A DNA stretch of 64,000 nt from Bacillus albus (GCF_001884185.1 NZ_MAOE01000111.1:124001-188000); one strand, 5' to 3'; counted from the stretch's first letter, positions 37,250 to 49,341 are shown. Numbers and translations are program-made. The notes: generated by a model not told the origin, from the sequence alone.

Positions 37250-38152
37250 ATGAGCGTATTAGTTAATAAAGATACAAAAGTTATTGTTCAAGGTATTACA
37301 GGTTCTCAAGGGTTATTCCACACAAAACAAATGATTGAATACGGTACGAAAATTGTCGGTGGTGTAACGCCAGGTAAAGGTGGCACTGATATTGAAGGTG
37401 TACCAGTATTTGATACTGTAGAAGATGCAGTGAAAGCAACAGGCGCAAACGCTTCAGTTGTATACGTTCCACCCGCTTTTGCGGCTGATGCAATTATGGA
37501 AGCAGTTGATGCAGAAATTGATTTAGTAGTATGTATTACTGAAGGGATTCCTGTATTAGATATGGTAAACGTAAAGAGATATATGGCTGGTAAACATACA
37601 CGTTTACTTGGACCAAACTGCCCAGGTGTTATCACGCCTGATGAATGTAAAATCGGTATTATGCCAGGATACATTCATAAAAAAGGTCATGTAGGTATCG
37701 TATCTCGCTCTGGTACATTAACGTATGAGGCTGTACATCAGTTAACACAAGAAGGTATTGGTCAATCTACGGCTGTAGGTATCGGCGGAGACCCTGTTAA
37801 CGGTACAGACTTTATTGATGCGTTAAAAGCATTTAATGAAGATGAAGAAACACATGCTGTAATTATGATTGGTGAAATCGGTGGTACAGCGGAAGAAGAG
37901 GCAGCTGAATGGGTGAAAGCTAATATGACAAAACCTGTTGTAGGCTTCATTGGCGGCCAAACAGCGCCTGCTGGCAAACGTATGGGCCATGCTGGTGCAA
38001 TCATTTCTGGCGGTAAAGGAACTGCTGCAGAAAAGATTAAAACGATGGAAGCTTGTGGTATTAAAGTAGCGGAAACTCCAGCAGTTATGGGTGAAACGCT
38101 AATCTCTGTCTTAAAAGAAAAAGGTCTATTTGAGACTTGTAAAAACTACTAA
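37250..38152 (+). CDS. sucD: Succinyl-CoA synthetase alpha subunit
   Basis: The alpha subunit binds CoA and carries the phosphohistidine intermediate. The 300 residues show [47 protein letters not shown] and the active site [15 protein letters not shown], with His247 as the phosphorylated histidine. GCGGGGGAG lies before the ATG. A terminator at 38160-38191 closes the sucCD operon. Confidence 0.98.
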   Translation: MSVLVNKDTKVIVQGITGSQGLFHTKQMIEYGTKIVGGVTPGKGGTDIEGVPVFDTVEDAVKATGANASVVYVPPAFAADAIMEAVDAEIDLVVCITEGIPVLDMVNVKRYMAGKHTRLLGPNCPGVITPDECKIGIMPGYIHKKGHVGIVSRSGTLTYEAVHQLTQEGIGQSTAVGIGGDPVNGTDFIDALKAFNEDEETHAVIMIGEIGGTAEEEAAEWVKANMTKPVVGFIGGQTAPAGKRMGHAGAIISGGKGTAAEKIKTMEACGIKVAETPAVMGETLISVLKEKGLFETCKNY

Positions 38153-38159
38153 TCTTTTG

Positions 38160-38191
38160 AAAGACACCTTCTTGTTTGAGGGTGTCTTTTT
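38160..38191 (+). terminator. Intrinsic terminator of sucCD
   Basis: AAAGACACC (38160-38168) pairs with GGTGTCTTT (38181-38189), 12-nt loop, followed by T residues. Confidence 0.9.
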
Positions 38192-38239
38192 ACACACTTA
38201 TTGTTTACATAATAAAAATTATGGGTAAGGAGAATTGTA

Positions 38240-39109
38240 ATGAAAAGAGAACGATTATTGCATCTTCACTACTTATTAGCGGATCATTGGAAAGCGATTG
38301 AGAAGCTATTATACGTCGATCCAGAATTGAAGGAAATATACGCTTTTAATGCAAAACAAATGGAATACTACACCGGAATATCCTCGAAAAAATCTTCAGA
38401 ATTAGTAAAATTTCTTCAAAGTTCAAATCTCCCGCAATATATATCTTATTTAGAGAAAAATCGAATCTTTTACATGACTATATGGGATGAAGATTATCCC
38501 CAATTATTACGTGAAATACAAGATCCCCCCTTTGTATTATATGGAAAAGGAGAGAAGGATTTCCTCAATAAAACGAACAAATTAGCGGTTGTTGGAACGA
38601 GAGAACCGACTTTATATGGACATGAGAGTTTACAATTTATTTTACATCCATTATTAGAAAAGGAATGGCTTATTGTCAGTGGGTTTGCAAGAGGGATAGA
38701 TACGATGTCCCATGAAATTACAGTAAGACAGCATTGCCCGACTATAGCGATACTAGGACACGGATTATCGTATATATATCCAAAAGAGAATCGATATTTA
38801 TATGAAGCTTGGAATGAATATATATTGTTATTAACAGAGTATCCTCCGCACTATGCACCGAAAAAATGGTATTTTCCAAAAAGGAATCGGATTATTAGTG
38901 GTATAAGTAAAGGTGTTTTAGTTGTAGAAGCGAAATCGAGAAGCGGAACACTGATTACCGCTGACCTTGCTTTAGAGCAAAATAGAGAGGTATTTGCACT
39001 TCCTGGACCTATATTTATAGATAGTGCATCAGGAACAAATCATCTAATTCAACAAGGAGCGAAACTAGTAAGAAATGCAGAAGATATACTAGAAGAGATT
39101 TTAAATTAA
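38240..39109 (+). CDS. dprA: DNA processing protein DprA (Smf)
   Basis: DprA binds incoming single-stranded DNA and loads RecA during transformation. The 289 residues have an N-terminal helical region and a Rossmann-like DprA domain with VVGTREPTLYG, SGFARGIDTMSHE, PKRNRIISGISKGVLVVEA, SGTLITADLALEQ and FALPGP. The C-terminal winged helix seen in some DprA proteins is absent, as in B. subtilis. AAGGAG precedes the ATG. The reading frame is intact, which is compatible with natural competence, though that depends on genes outside the window. Confidence 0.96.
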   Translation: MKRERLLHLHYLLADHWKAIEKLLYVDPELKEIYAFNAKQMEYYTGISSKKSSELVKFLQSSNLPQYISYLEKNRIFYMTIWDEDYPQLLREIQDPPFVLYGKGEKDFLNKTNKLAVVGTREPTLYGHESLQFILHPLLEKEWLIVSGFARGIDTMSHEITVRQHCPTIAILGHGLSYIYPKENRYLYEAWNEYILLLTEYPPHYAPKKWYFPKRNRIISGISKGVLVVEAKSRSGTLITADLALEQNREVFALPGPIFIDSASGTNHLIQQGAKLVRNAEDILEEILN

Positions 39110-39141
39110 CCTTATATTTTTATGTTTTTATTAAACAATTA

Positions 39142-39171
39142 TTGACAAATGGTAGATAGGCACTGTATGGT
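39142..39171 (+). promoter_or_regulatory. Probable promoter of topA
   Basis: A perfect TTGACA (39142-39147), 18-bp spacer, TATGGT (39166-39171). The leader is about 75 bases, and its ribosome site AGGAGG (39241-39246) can pair with CCTC at 39234-39237. Confidence 0.55.
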
Positions 39172-39253
39172 ATATTCATTCTTGATTGACAAAAACAAGA
39201 GAAATCAATAAGATTAATGAAGACTTGAATCCACCTCTTAAGGAGGCACTAGC

Positions 39254-41332
39254 ATGTCAGATTACCTCGTAATCGTGGAGTCGCCTTCTAAGGCGAAGAC
39301 CATTGAGAAATATTTAGGGAAAAAATACAAAGTTGTCGCGTCTATGGGACACGTTCGCGATTTACCTAAAAGCCAAATGGGGATAGAAGTAAAGAATAAC
39401 TTCACCCCGAAGTATATTACCATTCGTGGTAAAGGTCCCGTCTTAAAAGATTTAAAATCAGCGGCAAAAAAAGCAAAGAAAGTCTATCTCGCGGCCGATC
39501 CAGACCGCGAAGGAGAAGCAATTGCTTGGCATTTAGCCAATACGTTAAATGTGGACGTGGAATCAGATTGCCGAGTTGTGTTTAATGAGATTACAAAAGA
39601 TGCAATCAAAGAATCATTTAAACATCCTCGTGCAATTAATATGGATTTAGTAGATGCACAACAAGCAAGACGTATACTAGATCGTCTTGTTGGTTACAAT
39701 ATTAGTCCTTTATTATGGAAGAAAGTAAAAAAAGGATTAAGTGCAGGGCGCGTACAATCTGTAGCAGTTCGTTTAATTATCGAACGTGAAAGAGAAATTC
39801 AAAGTTTTGAGCCTGAAGAATTCTGGACAATTAAGACAGAATTTGTGAAAGGGAAAGACACATTTGAAGCAAGCTTTTACGGTGTAGATGGTGAAAAAGT
39901 TCAATTAACGAATGAAACGCAAGTGAATGAAATAATTGAACAGATGAAAGATAATGCGTTCTCAGTTGAAAATGTAGCGCGCAAAGAGCGAAAACGTAAT
40001 CCTGCATTACCGTTTACAACATCTTCCTTGCAACAAGAGGCAGCGCGTAAGTTAAACATGCGAGCAAAGAAAACGATGATGCTTGCGCAGCAATTGTATG
40101 AAGGAATTGATCTTGGAAAACAAGGAACTGTCGGTCTTATTACGTATATGAGAACTGATTCAACACGTATCTCAGAAACAGCTCAAACAGAGGCGCGTAC
40201 TTTCATTACAGAGGCGTTTGGTACGGAATACATAGGAACAGAAAAGAAGAAAGAAACGAAAAAATCGAACGCGCAAGATGCGCATGAGGCAATTCGTCCT
40301 ACTTCGGTAATGAGAAAGCCAGAGGAACTAAAGAGTTTCTTAAGTCGTGATCAACTTCGATTGTATAAATTGATTTGGGAGCGATTTGTTGCAAGTCAAA
40401 TGGCGTCTGCTATAATGGATACTGTGACAGCGAGACTCATTAATAACAATGTTCAGTTCCGTGCAAGTGGATCGGTTGTAAAGTTCCCAGGATTTATGAA
40501 AGTGTATGTAGAGTCGAAAGATGACGGTGCTGAAGAAAAGGATAAGATGTTACCACCTTTAGAAGTAGGGGAAACAGTATTTTCGAAGGATTTAGAACCG
40601 AAGCAACACTTTACACAACCGCCGCCGCGCTATACAGAGGCTCGTTTAGTAAGAACACTTGAAGAGCTTGGGATTGGAAGACCATCGACTTACGTACCGA
40701 CACTTGAAACGATTCAAAAACGTGGATACGTAGGTTTGGATAATAAACGCTTTGTTCCGACTGAACTTGGTGAAATAGTAATTGAACTTATTTTAGAGTT
40801 TTTCCCAGAAATTATTAACATTGAATTTACTGCTAACATGGAGCAAAGCCTCGATGAAGTAGAAGAAGGAAATGCGAATTGGGTAAAAATTGTTGATGAT
40901 TTCTACGTAGGCTTTGAACCGCGTTTAGAAAAAGCGGAAAAAGAAATGCGTGAAGTGGAAATTAAAGATGAACCAGCTGGGGAAGACTGTGAATTATGTG
41001 AGCACCCAATGGTCTTTAAAATGGGTAAATACGGGAAATTTATGGCTTGCTCGAATTTCCCAGATTGTCGTAATACAAAACCGATTGTGAAAGAAATCGG
41101 TGTTACTTGTCCGAAATGTGATAAAGGTCAAATTATTGAACGTCGTAGTAATAAAAAGAAACGTCTTTTCTATGGTTGCGGTACGTATCCAGAGTGTGAC
41201 TTTGTATCTTGGGATAAGCCGATTGGCCGTAAATGTCCGAAGTGCGAAGGTATGCTAGTAGAGAAGAAGTTGAAAAAAGGCGTGCAAGTACAATGTATTT
41301 CGTGTGATTATGAAGAAGAACAACAAATGTGA
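39254..41332 (+). CDS. topA: DNA topoisomerase I
   Basis: This type IA topoisomerase relaxes negative supercoils. The 692 residues begin with a Toprim domain ([18 protein letters not shown], then [15 protein letters not shown]). The active site is [13 protein letters not shown] with Tyr298. The C-terminus, from about residue 578, carries three four-cysteine zinc ribbons beginning CELC, CPKCDKG and CPKCEGM. AGGAGG lies eight bases before the ATG. The intrinsic terminator overlaps the last codons and the stop. Confidence 0.98.
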   Translation: MSDYLVIVESPSKAKTIEKYLGKKYKVVASMGHVRDLPKSQMGIEVKNNFTPKYITIRGKGPVLKDLKSAAKKAKKVYLAADPDREGEAIAWHLANTLNVDVESDCRVVFNEITKDAIKESFKHPRAINMDLVDAQQARRILDRLVGYNISPLLWKKVKKGLSAGRVQSVAVRLIIEREREIQSFEPEEFWTIKTEFVKGKDTFEASFYGVDGEKVQLTNETQVNEIIEQMKDNAFSVENVARKERKRNPALPFTTSSLQQEAARKLNMRAKKTMMLAQQLYEGIDLGKQGTVGLITYMRTDSTRISETAQTEARTFITEAFGTEYIGTEKKKETKKSNAQDAHEAIRPTSVMRKPEELKSFLSRDQLRLYKLIWERFVASQMASAIMDTVTARLINNNVQFRASGSVVKFPGFMKVYVESKDDGAEEKDKMLPPLEVGETVFSKDLEPKQHFTQPPPRYTEARLVRTLEELGIGRPSTYVPTLETIQKRGYVGLDNKRFVPTELGEIVIELILEFFPEIINIEFTANMEQSLDEVEEGNANWVKIVDDFYVGFEPRLEKAEKEMREVEIKDEPAGEDCELCEHPMVFKMGKYGKFMACSNFPDCRNTKPIVKEIGVTCPKCDKGQIIERRSNKKKRLFYGCGTYPECDFVSWDKPIGRKCPKCEGMLVEKKLKKGVQVQCISCDYEEEQQM

Positions 41333-41354
41333 GCGTAACTGCTCACATTTTTTT
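41325..41354 (+). terminator. Intrinsic terminator overlapping the topA stop codon
   Basis: AAATGTGAGC (41325-41334) pairs with GCTCACATTT (41341-41350), loop GTAACT, followed by a T-run to 41354. The topA TGA (41330-41332) is inside the 5' arm. Confidence 0.88.
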
Positions 41355-41382
41355 CGGGAAGAAAAGGAAAGGTGATAAATAT

Positions 41383-42687
41383 ATGACAACACAAGTAGTA
41401 AACGTCATTGGCGCAGGTCTTGCAGGAAGTGAAGCAGCTTACCAAATTGCAAAACGTGGTGTCCAAGTAAGATTATATGAAATGAGACCGGTAAGACAAA
41501 CGCCAGCTCATCACACAGATAAATTTGCAGAGCTAGTATGTAGTAACTCACTTCGCGCAAACACATTAACAAATGCTGTTGGTGTTATTAAAGAAGAAAT
41601 GCGCTTAATGGATTCTGTTATTATTCGTGCAGCTGATGAGTGCTCTGTACCAGCAGGAGGAGCTTTAGCTGTAGATCGTCATGAATTTGCGGCAAAAGTA
41701 ACGGAATATGTGAAAAACCATCCGAACGTAACTGTGATGAATGAAGAAATCACTGAAATTCCAGAAGGCCCTACTGTTATCGCGACAGGTCCACTTACGT
41801 CTCCGGATCTTTCTGCACAATTAAAAGAATTAACAGGTGAAGACTATTTTTATTTCTATGATGCTGCAGCACCGATTGTTGAGAAAGACAGCATTGATAT
41901 GAATAAAGTGTATTTAAAGTCTCGTTACGATAAAGGTGAAGCGGCATATTTAAACTGCCCAATGACGGAAGAGGAATTTGACCGTTTTTATGAGGCTTTA
42001 ATCGCTGCTGAAACAGTACCTTTAAAAGAATTTGAAAAAGAAATTTTCTTTGAAGGTTGCATGCCGGTAGAGGTTATGGCAAGTAGAGGAAGACAGACAC
42101 TAGTATTTGGACCAATGAAGCCTGTTGGGTTAGAAGATCCGAAAACAGGGAAAACGCCATATGCTGTTGTTCAGTTACGTCAAGACGATGCAGCGGGAAC
42201 GTTATACAATATCGTAGGTTTCCAAACGCATTTAAAGTGGGGACCACAAAAAGAAGTGTTACAGTTGATTCCAGGACTGGAAAACGCAGAGATTGTACGT
42301 TATGGTGTAATGCATCGTAATACGTTTATTAATTCACCTAACTTACTTCGTCCAACATACCAATATAAACAACGTGATGATTTATTCTTCGCTGGTCAAA
42401 TGACTGGAGTAGAGGGATATGTTGAATCGGCGGCTTCAGGATTGCTAGCAGGTATTAACGCTGCTCGACTTGTAAAAGGCGAAGAGCCGGTTGTATTACC
42501 GCCTGTAACTGCAATGGGAAGTATGGCGAATTATATTACTGCGACAAACGCGAAAAACTTCCAACCAATGAATGCAAACTTCGGATTGTTTGCACCACTA
42601 GAGAAGAAAATTAAGAAAAAAGCAGAACGTAATGAAGCCTATGCAACACGCGCTTTAGAAACGATTCAAAATTTTGTAAATATTTAG
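41383..42687 (+). CDS. trmFO: Folate/FAD-dependent tRNA (uracil54-C5) methyltransferase TrmFO
   Basis: TrmFO forms ribothymidine at position 54 of tRNA using methylenetetrahydrofolate. It replaces the SAM-dependent TrmA of other bacteria. The 434 residues start with the FAD motif [17 protein letters not shown]. The conserved cysteine in LVCSNSLR and the one in [14 protein letters not shown] are both present. [20 protein letters not shown] follows near the C-terminus. An in-frame start at 41329 would overlap topA; the ATG at 41383 follows AAAGGTGA. Older names are gid and ylyC. Confidence 0.96.
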   Translation: MTTQVVNVIGAGLAGSEAAYQIAKRGVQVRLYEMRPVRQTPAHHTDKFAELVCSNSLRANTLTNAVGVIKEEMRLMDSVIIRAADECSVPAGGALAVDRHEFAAKVTEYVKNHPNVTVMNEEITEIPEGPTVIATGPLTSPDLSAQLKELTGEDYFYFYDAAAPIVEKDSIDMNKVYLKSRYDKGEAAYLNCPMTEEEFDRFYEALIAAETVPLKEFEKEIFFEGCMPVEVMASRGRQTLVFGPMKPVGLEDPKTGKTPYAVVQLRQDDAAGTLYNIVGFQTHLKWGPQKEVLQLIPGLENAEIVRYGVMHRNTFINSPNLLRPTYQYKQRDDLFFAGQMTGVEGYVESAASGLLAGINAARLVKGEEPVVLPPVTAMGSMANYITATNAKNFQPMNANFGLFAPLEKKIKKKAERNEAYATRALETIQNFVNI

Positions 42688-42700
42688 TTAAATTTCTTGC

Positions 42701-42740
42701 AAAGGCTACTAAGTTGTGATACGATTTAGTAGCCTTTATT
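42701..42740 (+). terminator. Hairpin terminator between trmFO and xerC
   Basis: AAAGGCTACTAA (42701-42712) pairs perfectly over 12 bp with TTAGTAGCCTTT (42726-42737). The tail TTTATTG is a short T-run that leads into the xerC ribosome site, so read-through is likely. Confidence 0.65.
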
Positions 42741-42752
42741 GAGGTGAATTGT

Positions 42753-43652
42753 GTGAATGTGAAGAAATTGTTACAATTATTCGTTGGATATTTACAAATT
42801 GAAAGAAATTATTCAAAATATACAATTGCAAGTTATCAAAATGATTTAGAACATTTTGTGCAATTTATGGAGCGAGAAGGCATATCCTCTTTTTTAGATA
42901 TTACATACGCGGATGTTCGTTTGTACTTAACTACGTTGCACGATGAAAAGTTAGCCCGTAAATCTGTCGCAAGAAAAGTATCAAGCTTACGAAGTTTATA
43001 TCGTTTTTTGATGCGTGAAGGTTATCGGAAGGATAATCCGTTTGCACTTGCGTCACTCCCCAAAAAAGAATTGTCAATCCCAAAGTTTTTATATGCTGAA
43101 GAATTAGAGGAATTATTTGAAGTTTCTGACACAGAGACGCCGCTAGGTCAAAGGAATCAAGCTTTATTAGAGTTGATGTATGCGACTGGGATCCGTGTGA
43201 GTGAATGTGTCAATTTACAACTTACCGATATTGACTTCGCGGTGGGAACAATTTTAGTTATGGGAAAAGGAAAAAAACAAAGGTATATTCCGTTCGGAAG
43301 CTACGCACAAGATGCTTTAATTACTTATATAGAGAACGGGAGAAAACAGTTAGCTCACAAAACTGAAGAACACTCTCATATGGTATTTTTAAATGCGAAA
43401 GGCACGCCGCTAACGAGTCGAGGAGTACGCTATGTATTAAACGAACTCATTAAGAAGGCTTCACTGACCATGCGGATAAGTCCCCATATGTTAAGGCATA
43501 CATTTGCTACACATATGTTAGATGAAGGGGCAGATTTACGTACTGTACAGGAGTTACTCGGTCATGAGAATTTGTCGACGACACAAATTTATACGCATGT
43601 CTCTAAAGAAAGATTGCGTTCTGTCTACATGAAGCATCACCCACGGGCATAA
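42753..43652 (+). CDS. xerC: Tyrosine recombinase XerC (CodV)
   Basis: XerC (CodV), with XerD (RipX), resolves chromosome dimers at dif. The 299 residues have an N-terminal SAM-like DNA-binding domain and a catalytic domain with the arginine in [35 protein letters not shown] and the nucleophile Tyr280 in QIYTHVSK complete the active site. Two in-frame GTGs are possible; the one at 42744 lies inside the GAGGTGA ribosome site, so 42753 is chosen. It heads the xerC-hslV-hslU-codY cluster. Being in this conserved operon argues against an integrase from a mobile element. Confidence 0.95.
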   Translation: MNVKKLLQLFVGYLQIERNYSKYTIASYQNDLEHFVQFMEREGISSFLDITYADVRLYLTTLHDEKLARKSVARKVSSLRSLYRFLMREGYRKDNPFALASLPKKELSIPKFLYAEELEELFEVSDTETPLGQRNQALLELMYATGIRVSECVNLQLTDIDFAVGTILVMGKGKKQRYIPFGSYAQDALITYIENGRKQLAHKTEEHSHMVFLNAKGTPLTSRGVRYVLNELIKKASLTMRISPHMLRHTFATHMLDEGADLRTVQELLGHENLSTTQIYTHVSKERLRSVYMKHHPRA

Positions 43653-43695
43653 ATTGCTTTTTAAAGCTATAAAAACATATAAAGGAGTTTTTTCT

Positions 43696-44238
43696 ATGGG
43701 AAATTTCCACGCTACAACGATATTTGCAGTTCATCATAATGGAGAATGTGCAATGGCTGGAGATGGCCAAGTGACGATGGGAAATGCTGTTGTAATGAAA
43801 CATACAGCTCGTAAAGTTCGTAAACTTTTCCAAGGGAAAGTTTTAGCTGGTTTTGCAGGTTCGGTTGCTGACGCATTTACTCTTTTTGAAATGTTTGAAG
43901 GGAAGTTAGAAGAGTACAATGGGAACTTACAGCGTGCTGCAGTTGAGATGGCAAAACAATGGCGTGGCGACAAAATGTTACGTCAGCTAGAAGCGATGCT
44001 CATTGTCATGGATAAAACAACGATGCTCCTTGTTTCAGGTACAGGAGAAGTGATTGAACCGGATGATGGTATTTTAGCAATTGGATCTGGTGGAAATTAT
44101 GCGCTTTCTGCAGGTCGTGCTTTAAAGCAATATGCAAGTGAACATTTAACAGCGAAGCAAATTGCGAAAGCGAGTTTAGACATTGCTGGCGATATTTGTG
44201 TTTATACAAACCACAATATAATTGTGGAAGAATTGTAG
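43696..44238 (+). CDS. hslV: ATP-dependent protease peptidase subunit HslV (ClpQ/CodW)
   Basis: HslV forms the proteolytic double ring of the HslUV protease. The 180 residues have the Ntn-hydrolase start [20 protein letters not shown] and [20 protein letters not shown] precedes the ATG at 43696. The N-terminus reads MGNFHATTI. In B. subtilis CodW a serine follows the start methionine and was reported as the nucleophile; here the second residue is glycine, and Thr7 is the residue aligned with Thr1 of E. coli HslV. So processing to expose Thr7, or altered chemistry, must be considered. HslU is next. Confidence 0.95.
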   Translation: MGNFHATTIFAVHHNGECAMAGDGQVTMGNAVVMKHTARKVRKLFQGKVLAGFAGSVADAFTLFEMFEGKLEEYNGNLQRAAVEMAKQWRGDKMLRQLEAMLIVMDKTTMLLVSGTGEVIEPDDGILAIGSGGNYALSAGRALKQYASEHLTAKQIAKASLDIAGDICVYTNHNIIVEEL

Positions 44239-44260
44239 AATCGTAAGGGGGGCATTTTAT

Positions 44261-45652
44261 ATGCATTTACATTTTACTCCGCGTCAAATTGTGGAAAAAT
44301 TAGATCAATACATTATCGGTCAAAAAGATGCGAAGAAAGCGGTTGCTGTAGCTTTAAGAAATCGATACCGCCGAAGTAAATTAGCTGAAAATCTACGTGA
44401 TGAAATTGCGCCTAAAAATATTTTAATGATTGGACCGACAGGTGTTGGTAAAACAGAGGTAGCACGACGAATGGCGAAACTCGTTGGAGCACCTTTTATT
44501 AAGGTTGAAGCTACGAAATTTACAGAAGTTGGATATGTAGGTAGAGATGTAGAATCGATGGTACGTGACCTTGTGGAAACGTCGGTTCGCATCGTGAAAG
44601 AAGAAATGGTAGTTAAAGTGCAAGACAAAGCAGAGGAACAAGCGAATCAACGTCTTGTTGAAATTTTAGTACCAAGTCCAGAGAAACAATCTGGATTTAA
44701 AAACCCATTAGAAATGTTATTTGGTGGTGCTCAAAATTCGAATCAAACAACTGATGCACAAGAAGATGTGGAAATCGAAAAGAAACGTCAAGATGTGGAA
44801 AGAAAGCTTGCTGCAGGACTTCTTGAAGATGAAATTGTATCGATTGAAGTGACTGAGCAACAGTCTTCTATGTTCGATATGTTACAAGGAACTGGCATGG
44901 AACAAATGGGAATGAATTTCCAAGATGCGTTAGGAAGTTTTATGCCGAAAAAAACAAAAAAACGTAAACTTTCTGTAAAAGAAGCAAGAAAACTCTTGAC
45001 AAATGAGGAAGCACAGCGCTTAATTGATATGGATGAAGTTACACAAGAGGCTGTTTATCGTGCTGAACAGCTCGGGATTATTTTTATCGATGAAATTGAC
45101 AAAATTGCTGGTAAGCAGTCGAATAGCGTAGATGTATCACGTGAAGGTGTGCAACGTGACATTCTGCCGATTGTAGAAGGGTCGAATGTTGCGACAAAAT
45201 ACGGATCAGTAAAAACGGATTATATTTTATTCGTTGCAGCTGGAGCGTTTCATATGTCTAAACCGTCGGATTTAATTCCGGAATTACAAGGGAGATTTCC
45301 GATTCGAGTAGAATTAACAAAATTATCGACTGATGATTTTGTTAAAATATTAATCGAGCCTGACAATGCGTTAATTAAACAATATATGGCTTTATTAGCG
45401 ACTGAAGGTATAGAAATTGAATTTTCAGACGAAGCTATTCGTAAGATTGCTGAGATTGCTTATCAAGTTAATCAGGATACAGATAATATTGGAGCAAGAA
45501 GACTTCATACGATTATGGAGAAGCTCCTTGAAGATTTATCGTTTGAAGCATCTGAAATTACGTTAGAGAAAATAACGATAACACCTCAATACGTTGAGGA
45601 GAAATTAGCAACGATTGCTAAGAATAAAGATGTGAGCCAGTTTATTTTGTAA
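44261..45652 (+). CDS. hslU: HslUV protease ATPase subunit HslU (ClpY/CodX)
   Basis: HslU is the AAA+ unfoldase of the HslUV protease. The 463 residues start with [20 protein letters not shown]. Walker [15 protein letters not shown] is near residue 57, and the inserted I domain runs about 110-240. Walker [13 protein letters not shown], a sensor region and [16 protein letters not shown] follow. The pore motif [11 protein letters not shown] is present. The ATG at 44261 follows AAGGGGGGC; an in-frame start at 44222 lies inside hslV. It is followed by codY 77 bases later without an obvious terminator. Confidence 0.97.
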   Translation: MHLHFTPRQIVEKLDQYIIGQKDAKKAVAVALRNRYRRSKLAENLRDEIAPKNILMIGPTGVGKTEVARRMAKLVGAPFIKVEATKFTEVGYVGRDVESMVRDLVETSVRIVKEEMVVKVQDKAEEQANQRLVEILVPSPEKQSGFKNPLEMLFGGAQNSNQTTDAQEDVEIEKKRQDVERKLAAGLLEDEIVSIEVTEQQSSMFDMLQGTGMEQMGMNFQDALGSFMPKKTKKRKLSVKEARKLLTNEEAQRLIDMDEVTQEAVYRAEQLGIIFIDEIDKIAGKQSNSVDVSREGVQRDILPIVEGSNVATKYGSVKTDYILFVAAGAFHMSKPSDLIPELQGRFPIRVELTKLSTDDFVKILIEPDNALIKQYMALLATEGIEIEFSDEAIRKIAEIAYQVNQDTDNIGARRLHTIMEKLLEDLSFEASEITLEKITITPQYVEEKLATIAKNKDVSQFIL

Positions 45653-45729
45653 TAGTGTCATCAGGTGACTCGCCCTAGTTTCCAAGTGATGAAAAAATAT
45701 GTGAGTAACATGTAGGAGGAACTTTTGAA

Positions 45730-46509
45730 ATGGAATTATTAGCAAAAACAAGAAAATTAAATGCGTTATTACAGAGCGCAGCAGGAAAGCCTGTAAACTT
45801 TAGAGAAATGTCTGACACAATGTGTGAAGTAATCGAAGCGAACGTATTCGTAGTAAGCCGTCGTGGTAAATTACTAGGTTATGCAATTCACCAACAAATT
45901 GAGAATGAGCGTATGAAACAAATGCTTGCAGAGCGTCAATTCCCAGAAGAGTATACACAAAGCTTATTCAACATTACAGAAACATCTTCAAACTTAGATG
46001 TAAACAGTGCTTACACAGCATTCCCAGTAGAAAATAAAGAATTATTCGGTCAAGGTTTAACTACAATCGTACCAATCGTTGGTGGCGGTGAGCGTCTAGG
46101 TACACTAGTGTTAGCTCGTCTTGGTCAAGAGTTCTTAGACGATGATTTAATTCTTGCTGAGTACAGCTCAACTGTTGTAGGTATGGAAATTTTACGTGAA
46201 AAAGCGGAAGAAATCGAAGAAGAAGCACGTAGTAAAGCTGTTGTTCAAATGGCGATCAGCTCATTATCTTACAGTGAGTTAGAAGCAATTGAGCACATCT
46301 TCGAAGAATTAAATGGAACAGAAGGTTTACTTGTTGCAAGTAAAATCGCTGACCGCGTAGGAATTACTCGTTCTGTAATCGTAAATGCACTTCGTAAATT
46401 AGAGAGTGCTGGTGTAATTGAGTCGCGTTCTTTAGGTATGAAAGGAACATACATTAAAGTATTAAACGACAAATTCTTACATGAACTTGCTAAATTAAAA
46501 ACAAACTAA
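45730..46509 (+). CDS. codY: Global nutrient regulator CodY
   Basis: CodY binds branched-chain amino acids and GTP and represses stationary-phase, amino-acid and virulence genes while nutrients last. The 259 residues have an N-terminal GAF domain (about 1-155; [34 protein letters not shown]) and a C-terminal winged helix-turn-helix, [27 protein letters not shown] lies before the ATG. It ends the xerC-hslVU-codY operon with a terminator at 46515-46547. In B. subtilis the flagellar operon follows; here rpsB does. Confidence 0.98.
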
Positions 46510-46514
46510 TTTAT

Positions 46515-46547
46515 AAAACTCTCCTCATTTTTTGAGGGGAGTTTTTT
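46515..46547 (+). terminator. Intrinsic terminator of codY
   Basis: AAAACTCTCCTC (46515-46526) pairs with GAGGGGAGTTTT (46534-46545) with one G-U pair, 7-nt loop, followed by T residues. Confidence 0.92.
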
Positions 46548-46707
46548 GTGTATAAAAGAGTGCTGTTGGTTGAAAATAGCGTCATAATCGTGTTTTTTGG
46601 AAAAGCTATGAATTGAATTTCGCTTTTTTGCTTAAAAGAAATACAGGTTGGTAATACTAGAATTCGAGTATGAACAAAGAAAGTTTTACATTGTTCGCAT
46701 TTTCAAC

Positions 46708-47561
<854 letters not shown>

Positions 47562-47570
47562 CAAAGTTGG

Positions 47571-47607
47571 AAAGGTGATAAGGGGTTCGGCCTTTTATCA
47601 CCTTTTT
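47571..47607 (+). terminator. Intrinsic terminator between rpsB and tsf
   Basis: A 15-bp stem, AAAGGTGATAAGGGG (47571-47585) with CCTTTTATCACCTTT (47591-47605), includes two G-U pairs, has loop TTCGG and is followed by TTT. Since tsf has no clear promoter, it may act as a partial terminator lowering tsf expression. Confidence 0.88.
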
Positions 47608-47664
47608 TAAGGTATAAACACCTTTATTAAAGGTATAAATACATATTTTAGGAGGATGAAAACT

Positions 47665-48552
47665 ATGGCAATCACTGCACAAATGGTAAAAGAATTACGT
47701 GAAAAAACTGGCGCAGGTATGATGGACTGCAAAAAAGCTTTAACAGAAACGAATGGCGACATGGAGAAGGCAATTGACTTCTTACGTGAAAAAGGTATCG
47801 CGAAAGCTGCTAAAAAAGCAGACCGCATCGCTGCTGAAGGTTTAACTTTCATCGAAACAAACGGTAACGACGGTTTAATCTTAGAATTAAACTCTGAAAC
47901 TGATTTCGTTGCGAAAAACGAAGGTTTCCAAACATTAATTAAAGAATTAGCTGCTCACTTATTAGCTAACAAACCAGCTAACGTTGAAGAAGCTATGGCT
48001 CAAACAATGGAAAACGGCAAAAAAGTAGAAGAGCACATCAACGAAGCAATCGCTAAAATTGGTGAAAAACTTACACTTCGTCGTTTCGAAATCGTAACAA
48101 AAACTGATGCAGATGCATTCGGTGCTTACCTACACATGGGTGGACGCATTGGTGTTCTAACAGTTCTTGAAGGTTCTACTGATGAAGCAGCTGCTAAAGA
48201 TGTTGCAATGCACATCGCTGCAGTTAACCCTAAATACATCGACCGCGATGCTGTAACAGCTGAAGAAGTTGAGCATGAGCGTCAAGTATTAACACAACAA
48301 GCATTAAACGAAGGCAAGCCTGAAAAAATCGTTGCAAAAATGGTTGAAGGCCGTCTTGGCAAATTCTTCGAAGAAATTTGCTTACTTGACCAAGCATTCG
48401 TTAAAAACCCTGATATGAAAGTTCGTCAGTTCGTTGAGTCTAAAGGCGGAACATTAAAAGGATTCGTTCGCTACGCTGTTGGTGAAGGTATCGAAAAACG
48501 CGAAGACAACTTTGCTGAAGAAGTAATGAACCAAGTAAAAGGTAGTAACTAA
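47665..48552 (+). CDS. tsf: Elongation factor Ts
   Basis: EF-Ts exchanges GDP for GTP on EF-Tu. The 295 residues begin [20 protein letters not shown] (UBA-like domain), followed by [17 protein letters not shown] and the core [21 protein letters not shown] (47650-47655) is correctly spaced for the ATG at 47665 and abuts the in-frame ATG at 47656. The neighbours rpsB, pyrH and frr are the classic bacterial arrangement. The gene is closed by its own terminator. Confidence 0.98.
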   Translation: MAITAQMVKELREKTGAGMMDCKKALTETNGDMEKAIDFLREKGIAKAAKKADRIAAEGLTFIETNGNDGLILELNSETDFVAKNEGFQTLIKELAAHLLANKPANVEEAMAQTMENGKKVEEHINEAIAKIGEKLTLRRFEIVTKTDADAFGAYLHMGGRIGVLTVLEGSTDEAAAKDVAMHIAAVNPKYIDRDAVTAEEVEHERQVLTQQALNEGKPEKIVAKMVEGRLGKFFEEICLLDQAFVKNPDMKVRQFVESKGGTLKGFVRYAVGEGIEKREDNFAEEVMNQVKGSN

Positions 48553-48560
48553 TACAGATT

Positions 48561-48586
48561 AGGGAACACATTGTGTTCCCTTTTTT
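48561..48586 (+). terminator. Intrinsic terminator after tsf
   Basis: AGGGAACAC (48561-48569) pairs with GTGTTCCCT (48573-48581), ATT loop, followed by a T-run. Confidence 0.9.
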
Positions 48587-48618
48587 AAAATAAAGATGTA
48601 AGCAATTGGAGGTTCATT

Positions 48619-49341
48619 ATGAGTAAACCGAAATATAATCGTGTCATTTTAAAGCTGAGTGGAGAAGCTTTAGCTGGCGAGCAAGGATTTGGAATTAACC
48701 CAGCTGTTATTAAATCAGTTGCGGAACAAGTGAAAGAAATTGCAGAACTTGATGTAGAGGTTGCTGTTGTTGTTGGTGGCGGTAACATTTGGCGTGGAAA
48801 AATTGGAAGTGAGATGGGCATGGATCGTGCAGGAGCAGATTACATGGGCATGTTAGCGACAGTTATGAATTCATTAGCTCTTCAAGATAGCTTAGAGAAC
48901 ATCGGAATTCAAACTCGCGTACAAACTTCAATCGAAATGCGTCAAGTGGCAGAGCCTTACATTCGTCGTAAAGCAGTTCGTCACTTAGAGAAGAAACGTG
49001 TTGTAATCTTTGCAGCAGGTACAGGTAATCCATACTTCTCTACAGATACAACAGCAGCATTACGTGCGGCAGAAATTGAAGCAGACGTAATTTTAATGGC
49101 GAAAAACAATGTAGATGGCGTATACAATGCGGACCCATCTATTGATCCAACAGCTACGAAATACGAAACGCTTACTTACTTAGATGTATTAAAAGAAGGT
49201 TTAGGTGTAATGGATTCTACAGCTTCTTCTCTATGTATGGATAATGACATTCCATTAATTGTATTCTCAGTTATGGAAAAAGGTAATATTAAACGTGCCG
49301 TTTTAGGCGAAAATATCGGAACAGTTGTAAGGGGGAAATAA
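48619..49341 (+). CDS. pyrH: UMP kinase
   Basis: PyrH phosphorylates UMP to UDP and is the hexameric, GTP-activated bacterial type, unrelated to eukaryotic UMP kinase. The 240 residues have [45 protein letters not shown] and [24 protein letters not shown] lies before the ATG. It ends two bases before frr, so the two are co-transcribed. Confidence 0.98.
   Translation: MSKPKYNRVILKLSGEALAGEQGFGINPAVIKSVAEQVKEIAELDVEVAVVVGGGNIWRGKIGSEMGMDRAGADYMGMLATVMNSLALQDSLENIGIQTRVQTSIEMRQVAEPYIRRKAVRHLEKKRVVIFAAGTGNPYFSTDTTAALRAAEIEADVILMAKNNVDGVYNADPSIDPTATKYETLTYLDVLKEGLGVMDSTASSLCMDNDIPLIVFSVMEKGNIKRAVLGENIGTVVRGK

Noticed and set aside
42753-43652. xerC as an integrase of a mobile element
   Set aside because: The gene lies in the conserved trmFO-xerC-hslVU-codY order, without attachment repeats or phage genes nearby, and matches CodV throughout.
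45658-45692. TCATCA / TGATGA inverted pair between hslU and codY
   Set aside because: Six pairs with a 23-base spacer and no T-run; expected by chance in this composition.
47608-47640. Direct repeat AAGGTATAAA twice ahead of tsf
   Set aside because: Only about 10 bases long, partly overlapping the rpsB terminator tail and AT-rich; too weak to report as an element.
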